Assembly (NCBI GenBank): GCA_021151805.1
Contig: JAGKWN010000174.1
Coordinates: 1-10,098 of the forward strand
Direction of reading: 5' to 3'
Length of the DNA: 10,098 nt
Source: Cytophagaceae bacterium
GTDB lineage: Bacteria > Bacteroidota > Bacteroidia > Cytophagales > Cytophagaceae
Within the stretch, counting starts at the first letter, position 1. Every line of letters starts with the position of its first letter. This document shows, one piece after another, positions 5,452 to 10,098 of the stretch. The notes beneath the pieces were generated by a model that made no database searches, had not been told where the DNA came from, and worked only from the letters and a program-made list of their open reading frames with translations. The position numbers were made by a program, and so were the translations under genes.

Positions 5452-7044
5452 TCATTCATTACAGATCAAGGGAACATTGTTATCGTATGCCCAGTTCTTA
5501 ACCTGCGCCAGTCTGTTTTTGATGAACTGTTTATTACCTTCCTGATAATATCTTTTCGCCTGATCTTTTACCCAATCTGGTGTGCCATCAACAATACCAA
5601 AGTCTCTGAATTCGGTCGACCACCTTTCAGGTGAATAGGGAAACGGGATACCTTTCATGGTGCCCATGTTTGCCCAGCTTGCGCCCTGGTGGGTAAACAG
5701 GAAGGGATCATACATATGGAAGGAATAGATCACGTATTTATCTTTTAATGGTTTGTTTTTGATCAGTTCATCCAGGCTATACCATTTTGTATCTCCGAAA
5801 ATAATGGGTCTTGTTTTATCAACCCTGCGGATCGAGTCAATCATCATCTGCGCGAGCAGGGTCCAGTCGGCCTGGTCAATGTATTCGCCCTCTGGTAAAC
5901 TCAAACAGGGTTCGTTGGTTAGTTCAAAGAAAAGATCTTCACGCTTTTCATGTACAAAGTGTTGTGCAATCACTCTCCATAAAGAAGATACGGCTTCTCT
6001 GAATTTCGGATCTTTAGAGGCAGCCCGGTTATAGCTTCCATCATACGCGTGGTAATCGATGGTTAAGGAAAGTTTATAACGCTTGGTCCAGCTATTCATA
6101 GAGTCCAGCAGCGTATACAACATAGGTTCTATAACAATTTTCTTTTTCTCACCGCTCAGTACTTTCACTCTGTCTTCAATATATAAGTCCAGGTCAATAG
6201 GGAAGCGGATACCCAGTAAGCCTTGCTCTGCCTGAAGTTTGATAATGGCTTCATTGTATTTCCAGTCTTTGGGATTGGCAGAAGTAATTTTGTTAGCTTC
6301 AGCCCAGCTGGCCAGGTTCATGCCTTTGGTCAGGTATTTTTTTGAAAGGTCATTCAACGGACTCGTTATATTTCCTTTTACTGCGACCGCTGCCGGAATC
6401 TGTGCCGGAAGGATCTGCATGTTGTTTTGTTTTTCATACTTGATCTCTTTTACAAAACGTATATCGTCGATTTCAAAATCGCCCGAAGTTTCATCAAGGT
6501 TCCATACAAGTTTAATGGAATTATCCAGGTTCAGGTCCACTTTTTTGCCCCAGCCTTCCTGGTTCAGCATAGAAAAATCAACGGTTACCAGCGTCCATTC
6601 ATTACTTGCCGGTACACGTATGGAATAAAAATCATAATCCTTTACTTCGGGGGTCTGTACCCTGACTTTGTGTGCAACACCCTTGTGCCAGTAGGAAATG
6701 CCGGCATAGGCAGATGGATTTACAGCGGCTGTTTTATCAACGCTCGTTGCCAGTGAGTAATAAGGATTCCATTGGTAGTTGGCTTTTTCAAGGATTACAT
6801 CTACATGCAGCATGCCTTTGGATTGATAGCCACCCGTTGTGACAAAGCCTTCTTTCTGCCAGTTTTGCTGAACCAGGCGGCTTTTGCCACCCGCTGCATT
6901 GTCGTTGAAACTATACCAATAGCCTCCCAATGAAGTTTGCGAATTTCCATCCTCAAAATCTTCAATCAATAAGCTAGGCGACTGCTGCGCAACAGCGCAA
7001 ATAATACTTAATAAAAAAGCTGGTATCAGGGATATGATTTTCAT
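5452..7044 (-). CDS. Secreted GH5 glucanase/cellulase with N-terminal CBM, C-terminally truncated
   Basis: The 530-residue product starts with a Sec signal peptide (MKIISLIPAFLLSIICAVAQ; cleavage near residue 20). Residues about 26-200 form a beta-sandwich carbohydrate-binding domain of CBM11-like type, opening LLIEDFEDG and closing FEIDDIRFVKE. Residues about 235-530 are a GH5 barrel: GIRFP with the conserved Arg280, DYHAY with His332, LTNEP with the acid/base Glu378, and YSFHMYDP with His443 and Tyr445. The frame then ends ...VPLICNE-stop: Glu530, predicted to be the nucleophile, is the last residue. Family members normally continue NEFG plus several tens of residues for strands beta-7/beta-8, so the barrel is incomplete and activity is doubtful. 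No frameshift or stop interrupts the rest. The expected product would hydrolyse beta-1,4-glucan or mannan outside the cell. Heptamer remnants abut the break. No convincing promoter of its own was found. Confidence 0.88.
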   Translation of the reverse strand: MKIISLIPAFLLSIICAVAQQSPSLLIEDFEDGNSQTSLGGYWYSFNDNAAGGKSRLVQQNWQKEGFVTTGGYQSKGMLHVDVILEKANYQWNPYYSLATSVDKTAAVNPSAYAGISYWHKGVAHKVRVQTPEVKDYDFYSIRVPASNEWTLVTVDFSMLNQEGWGKKVDLNLDNSIKLVWNLDETSGDFEIDDIRFVKEIKYEKQNNMQILPAQIPAAVAVKGNITSPLNDLSKKYLTKGMNLASWAEANKITSANPKDWKYNEAIIKLQAEQGLLGIRFPIDLDLYIEDRVKVLSGEKKKIVIEPMLYTLLDSMNSWTKRYKLSLTIDYHAYDGSYNRAASKDPKFREAVSSLWRVIAQHFVHEKREDLFFELTNEPCLSLPEGEYIDQADWTLLAQMMIDSIRRVDKTRPIIFGDTKWYSLDELIKNKPLKDKYVIYSFHMYDPFLFTHQGASWANMGTMKGIPFPYSPERWSTEFRDFGIVDGTPDWVKDQAKRYYQEGNKQFIKNRLAQVKNWAYDNNVPLICNE

Positions 7045-7121
7045 AATTTGGTCTGTAAAATACTTCTTTAATGTAGTAAGAATTGTAGAGAAAACCTCTA
7101 ATTAATACCCTAAATAGAAAG

Positions 7122-7152
7122 TTGTTTCCTTTTAAATGTTGTAATACATTCG
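7122..7152 (+). promoter_or_regulatory. Candidate promoter for the GT-C glycosyltransferase gene
   Basis: TACATTCG at 7145-7152 matches the Bacteroidota -7 consensus TAnnTTTG with one mismatch. TTG at 7122-7124 gives a -33 type element with a 20-base spacer, the same geometry as the ArsR-cluster promoter. The predicted start, about 7157-7160, leaves a leader of roughly 30 bases before the ATG at 7189. It lies in the 144-base divergent region shared with the GH5 gene. With one mismatch in AT-rich DNA it could be a chance match. Confidence 0.35.
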
Positions 7153-7188
7153 TAAGCAGATTTAAAGCCGCGAATAGTTTTTAATAAT

Positions 7189-8769
7189 ATGAATATAAAA
7201 AAACATGTTTTTCAGTTATCATTTTTTGTATGCATAATAATCGGACTGGTTTTTATTTTTCTTCGGTTTTATGGCTTGGAAAACTATCCGCTGGAAGCAA
7301 ATCAAGACGAACTTTCAAATATATATGATGGATATTCTATCTGTGAAACAGGTGCAGACAGATGGGGAGCAAAATCGCCCGTTATGTTAAGGGGATTTGG
7401 TCATTCAGATTTTCGTCCGCCCTTACAGGCTTATGTATGCGCTGCCAGCATTAAATGTTTTGGCTTTTCTGTTTTTGCAGGAAGATTTCCTTCAGCAGCA
7501 TTCGGTTGCATATCATTACTGTTGTTATATGTAACGGCAAAGAAAATAGGAGGAGCATTATTTGCTTTGTTTGCCGTATTGTTTGCTGGTTTGTCGCCCT
7601 GGCATATTTTATTTTCGAGGATGGCACATGAAGGTGCAATATTGCCGGCATTCTTTATGATTCTGTTCTTATATCTATGGTTAAAGGTAAAAGAAACGAA
7701 TTACAACTATAAATATCTTGTGTTTACCGGGCTGACCATTGGGGTTGCAACAAACGTTTACCAATCAACCAAATTGATTTTTTTCTTTATTGCTATTTTA
7801 ACATGCGTTGAAATGCTAAGAAATAATTGGTCGTCAATTAAAAGCTGTATGATTTATTGCTGTTCTATTTTTATCGGCGCGGTCCCTCAATTCGTAGCCC
7901 TTATAAAATATCCGGAACATTTTTTTTCCAGAGCAAACGGCACAACAAAGCCATTTTCATTTACACTAGAATATTTTCAATCATTCCTCTCAGATTTTAT
8001 TGCTAATATATCTCCGCATTATTTATTTTTCAGTTTTGGAGAAAGCAATAACCTGTCTGTTGCTCGCCTTTTATCTGTTGAAGCATTGTTTTTCTACATT
8101 GGACTGATCCTTTTGGCTTGGGTTATAAAAAAAACAAATGTATTCAATCCGCTATATCTTTATATTCTTCTCTTTCTGGCTATTCTTCCGAGTGCACTTA
8201 CGTACGATAGTCCGCATGCATTAAGGGCATCATCTTCTATAATTTTGTTGCCGCTTTTTTCTGCGGCAGGTGTTTTATTTGTGTGGGAACGGTTAAAAAA
8301 TCTACATCTTAAAAAAGCTTTTGTTGGAATCATGCTGGTACTGATTGTATCAAATACATTTGTATGGGTATACAGGTATGCAAACGATTATTCATTAAGA
8401 ATAGATAACCAACAGCATGGCTTGGTGAAACTATGTAAAAACCTGAATCAGCATGTATCGGGCTATGATCGTGTTTATATTGAAGATCAGGGAAATCAAC
8501 CATATATTTATGTAGCTACGTATTGTGGCATAACACCAGCAGCATTTCAGGCAAGCCTTAAAAAAGTAAATCAGTCAGATACCTGGGATCATTTTACACA
8601 GTTGGGGAAATATTATTTTTATTCGAAAAGTGATATACAAAAAGCATTAATGAATACGAATACTTCCGCTGAAAAGAATTTAATTCTGTTACGGTCTAAA
8701 GAGGATAGGTATAGGTTGATTGACCGTGTATTTATTGATGGTCAAGTCTTTTATTACCATTCAAAATAA
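7189..8769 (+). CDS. GT-C membrane glycosyltransferase, PMT/ArnT-like (GT39/GT83 type)
   Basis: The 526-residue protein is strongly hydrophobic, with about ten or more membrane helices over residues about 8-395 and a soluble C-terminal part (about 396-526). The first helix (10-28) is followed by an extracytoplasmic loop with NQDELSNIYDGYSI, whose Asp40-Glu41 sits where the catalytic acid of PMT/ArnT-type enzymes lies. GRFPSAAFG (98-106) and SPWHILFSRMAHEG (136-149) are typical motifs of this superfamily. Such enzymes move a sugar from a polyprenyl-phosphate carrier onto lipid, glycan or protein in the periplasm; the actual substrate is unknown. The gene is visibly more AT-rich than the GH5 gene, as is common for surface-glycan genes. 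It is transcribed divergently from GH5 and followed by 134 non-coding bases, so it may stand alone. Confidence 0.88.
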   Translation: MNIKKHVFQLSFFVCIIIGLVFIFLRFYGLENYPLEANQDELSNIYDGYSICETGADRWGAKSPVMLRGFGHSDFRPPLQAYVCAASIKCFGFSVFAGRFPSAAFGCISLLLLYVTAKKIGGALFALFAVLFAGLSPWHILFSRMAHEGAILPAFFMILFLYLWLKVKETNYNYKYLVFTGLTIGVATNVYQSTKLIFFFIAILTCVEMLRNNWSSIKSCMIYCCSIFIGAVPQFVALIKYPEHFFSRANGTTKPFSFTLEYFQSFLSDFIANISPHYLFFSFGESNNLSVARLLSVEALFFYIGLILLAWVIKKTNVFNPLYLYILLFLAILPSALTYDSPHALRASSSIILLPLFSAAGVLFVWERLKNLHLKKAFVGIMLVLIVSNTFVWVYRYANDYSLRIDNQQHGLVKLCKNLNQHVSGYDRVYIEDQGNQPYIYVATYCGITPAAFQASLKKVNQSDTWDHFTQLGKYYFYSKSDIQKALMNTNTSAEKNLILLRSKEDRYRLIDRVFIDGQVFYYHSK

Positions 8770-8903
8770 GCTTTTTGCGGGTTCTGTAAAACAAACCGAT
8801 AAACGTGATCTAACGATAACATTAAACAAATTGTAAAATATTCAGATAATGCTTAAACTAGTAGTATCTTTTTAAAACACTAAAACATTTAAACAACAAT
8901 AAT

Positions 8904-9278
8904 ATGGACATCAGCAAATATACAGAGGTTTACAAAGGAACACGTGGTATTTATGTACAGGTAACACGTTACGGTGCATTTGAAAACAATCAATCATTGG
9001 TGCGTGTGAGTAATTTTGACCACCCTTGGAGCGAGCATATTTTCTTATGCAATACGGTATTTAACGGTAATGATATGTCTGTTAGTTATACCACGCAGAT
9101 AGATGACAGCGACTATGTATTGATGCGTACAACCAAGGAGTGGGGCGCAATCTGGCTTCTGGGGAATTATGCATTTGATATCAACTATGTAGAAACGATT
9201 GTTGATCATATGCAAGGCAGAAATGATATTGTGAATGATTACCACAACTCACATTTAACAGGCAATCCGAGAAGATAA
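8904..9278 (+). CDS. Hypothetical protein (124 aa), unknown function
   Basis: I do not recognise this protein. It lacks a signal peptide and membrane segments. The sequence alternates short strand-like stretches (GIYVQVTRYG 15-24, SLVRVSNF 31-38, HIFLCNTVF 45-53, DMSVSYTTQI 57-66, YVLMRTT 71-77) with polar turns, followed by a helix near 94-108 (VETIVDHMQGRND) and a polar tail, suggesting a compact beta-sandwich or barrel plus a C-terminal helix. The ATG at 8904 follows an A-rich leader containing AAACAACAAT (8891-8900), identical to the one before the DoxX-like gene and typical of well-translated Bacteroidota genes. A weak -7-like element TATCTTTT lies at 8865-8872 without a clear -33 partner. 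The hairpin at 9303-9348 probably ends its transcript, so it may be a single-gene unit. Confidence 0.75.
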   Translation: MDISKYTEVYKGTRGIYVQVTRYGAFENNQSLVRVSNFDHPWSEHIFLCNTVFNGNDMSVSYTTQIDDSDYVLMRTTKEWGAIWLLGNYAFDINYVETIVDHMQGRNDIVNDYHNSHLTGNPRR

Positions 9279-9302
9279 TATCGGGTTTCCGTTTGTTATT
9301 TG

Positions 9303-9348
9303 CATCCCGCATGTTATTCCATGATTCCATGGTATAATATGCGGGATG
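9303..9348 (+). terminator. Strong 46-nt hairpin, probable terminator
   Basis: The arms CATCCCGCAT (9303-9312) and ATGCGGGATG (9339-9348) pair perfectly. Pairing continues inward through a G-T pair, TTAT/ATAA, one T-T mismatch and CCATG/CATGG to a 4-base loop (ATTC), giving a stem of about 20 base pairs. It starts 25 bases after the stop of the gene at 8904 and is followed by a moderately T-rich stretch (ATTTGTTTATATT). That tail is weaker than in a classical intrinsic terminator, so a transcript-end-protecting or dispersed palindromic element is an alternative. Confidence 0.65.
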
Positions 9349-9381
9349 ATTTGTTTATATTAGGATTGAAGATGATGTTAA

Positions 9382-9471
9382 TTATGAATTATAAATTGGG
9401 TGGGAAGTACTTTGTCCATCTTACCATGTTCTGTGGTATACAAACTGATGATATGGATTTATAATTCATAA
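9382..9471. repeat. Heptamer-derived 15-bp inverted repeats around a 60-base spacer
   Basis: TTATGAATTATAAAT (9382-9396) and ATTTATAATTCATAA (9457-9471) are exact reverse complements, each containing a TATGAAT/ATTCATA unit of the dispersed heptamer family. They enclose 60 bases that are less AT-rich and hold a 5-bp mini-hairpin (TACCA 9422-9426 / TGGTA 9434-9438). The arrangement resembles a tiny MITE-like or folded RNA element. No flanking target duplication is obvious. It lies between the hairpin at 9303-9348 and the methyltransferase gene, whose start codon is 27 bases further on. Confidence 0.55.
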
Positions 9472-9498
9472 ATTTTTGATTGAAATAAACTCAACGAA

Positions 9499-10068
9499 AT
9501 GATACAAGCATACATAGGAACATCAATACTGGCGTTGTTTATAACCGTTGTGCTTATACGCAGCCTCAGCCTGAAAAAGATGGGGATACAGGCCGTAGAG
9601 TTTGGAAAGAAAGATAAAAAGGATCTTATTATTCCGCCTTTTGCTATGTTCTATTTTTATCTGATCCTTGCTCGTGCCTTTGGTTGGCCTAACATTCCCT
9701 GGCAGCAGTTGTTTTATTCAGAGCTGCTGGCCTGGACAGGACTGGTGTTGTGTTTGTCTGGCTTGTTGTTTTTCATCTGGACTATGATCTCATTTAAAAA
9801 GAGCTTTCGCGTAGGTCTGGTTGAAAATACGGCGCAGGGCCTTATCACTACAGGTGCTTTCGCAATCAGTCGTAATCCCATTTATGTATCGTTTGCTGTA
9901 TTGCTGATTGGCCAATTCTGCATTTATCCGAGCTGGATATTTTTGATTTACATTGTTGCTGGCATCGCTACGTTTCACCGACAGGTAATCCGCGAAGAAG
10001 TATTTTTACAACAGCAGTACGGAAAGGAATTTGAAGTGTATTGTGAAAAAGTGAGAAGGTATGTATGA
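9499..10068 (+). CDS. ICMT/PEMT-like integral membrane methyltransferase family protein (189 aa)
   Basis: The protein has about four to five membrane helices (about residues 3-21, 47-62, 75-97, 127-142 and 145-158) and the C-terminal signature of the isoprenylcysteine carboxyl methyltransferase-like family: SFRVGL (102-107), GLITTGAFAISRNPIY (114-129) and REEVFLQQQYGKEFEVYCEKV (165-185). In this family the conserved RNP-Y region and the EE..L...YG..Y..Y motif form the S-adenosylmethionine site. Bacteria lack prenylated CaaX proteins as general substrates, so the acceptor here (lipid, isoprenoid or small molecule) is unknown. The length is normal and the C-terminus ends naturally at VRRYV, although the TGA stop lies inside the first TATGAAT unit of the downstream array. 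The start at 9499 is supported by the hydrophobic N-terminus; no Shine-Dalgarno sequence is seen. Confidence 0.87.
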   Translation: MIQAYIGTSILALFITVVLIRSLSLKKMGIQAVEFGKKDKKDLIIPPFAMFYFYLILARAFGWPNIPWQQLFYSELLAWTGLVLCLSGLLFFIWTMISFKKSFRVGLVENTAQGLITTGAFAISRNPIYVSFAVLLIGQFCIYPSWIFLIYIVAGIATFHRQVIREEVFLQQQYGKEFEVYCEKVRRYV

Positions 10069-10098
10069 ATTATGAATTATGAATTATGAATTATGAAT
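10064..10098. repeat. Tandem heptamer array (TATGAAT)5, inverted relative to the left edge
   Basis: Five perfect copies of TATGAAT, the reverse complement of the ATTCATA unit at 1-69, run to the window end and probably beyond. The array begins inside the last codons of the methyltransferase gene: bases 10066-10068 (TGA) of the first unit are its stop codon. With the left array, the whole window is bracketed by the same heptamer in opposite orientations. Confidence 0.97.

Noticed and set aside
5753..6034. Open frame of 93 codons on the + strand
   Set aside because: It is a shadow opposite the well-supported GH5 catalytic domain, with no recognisable motif.
6239..6756. Open frames of 129 and 109 codons on the + strand
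   Set aside because: They lie antisense inside the GH5/CBM gene, have no family features, and simply mirror its codon bias.
9471..9478. AATTTTTG as the -7 element of the methyltransferase promoter
   Set aside because: It has a mismatch at the first consensus base and no TTG at the -33 position; it also overlaps the inverted repeat, so the match is not convincing.

Overview
The window looks like chromosomal DNA of a Bacteroidota bacterium, most likely a cellulose- or polysaccharide-degrading member of the Cytophagales. The evidence is AT-rich DNA, A/T-rich leaders without Shine-Dalgarno sequences, candidate promoters of the TTG-N20-TAnnTTTG type used by this phylum, short Bacteroidota-style lipoproteins, and a secreted two-domain GH5 glucanase. 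A Cytophaga is a fair guess, but the genus is inference. All genes lie on the + strand except the GH5 gene.

Layout. Positions 1-69 are a pure tandem array of the heptamer ATTCATA ending 10 bp before a lipoprotein gene (80-847). A small SRPBCC protein follows (858-1304), then a 343-bp gap whose right half holds a perfect 16-bp inverted repeat wrapped around a candidate promoter. From there a stress/detoxification-like cluster reads: ArsR-family regulator (1648-1941), an AHSA1-VOC fusion protein (1966-2886), a DoxX-like membrane protein (2986-3345) and a one-base-overlapping HMA-like small protein (3345-3551). Next are an unknown protein (3655-4200), a short lipoprotein (4205-4624) and a GT-A glycosyltransferase (4633-5436), tightly spaced. 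The convergent GH5 gene (7044-5452, minus strand) stops exactly at its predicted catalytic nucleophile, next to heptamer remnants. A divergently transcribed GT-C (PMT/ArnT-like) membrane glycosyltransferase (7189-8769), an unknown 124-residue protein (8904-9278), a strong 46-nt hairpin and an ICMT-like membrane methyltransferase (9499-10068) complete the window. It closes with five heptamers in the opposite orientation (TATGAAT), the first of which supplies the last gene's stop codon.

How it fits together. The ArsR cluster is probably one self-regulated unit: the palindromic site covers the promoter spacer, the -7 element and the predicted start site. The two glycosyltransferases and two lipoproteins suggest envelope or surface-glycan work, but no complete pathway is present. 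The most notable features are the ATTCATA/TATGAAT heptamer family, which recurs at gene boundaries (about 1, 1630, 5438, 9382, 9457 and 10064), the GH5 truncation at one of those sites, and the operator-promoter architecture in front of the ArsR gene.
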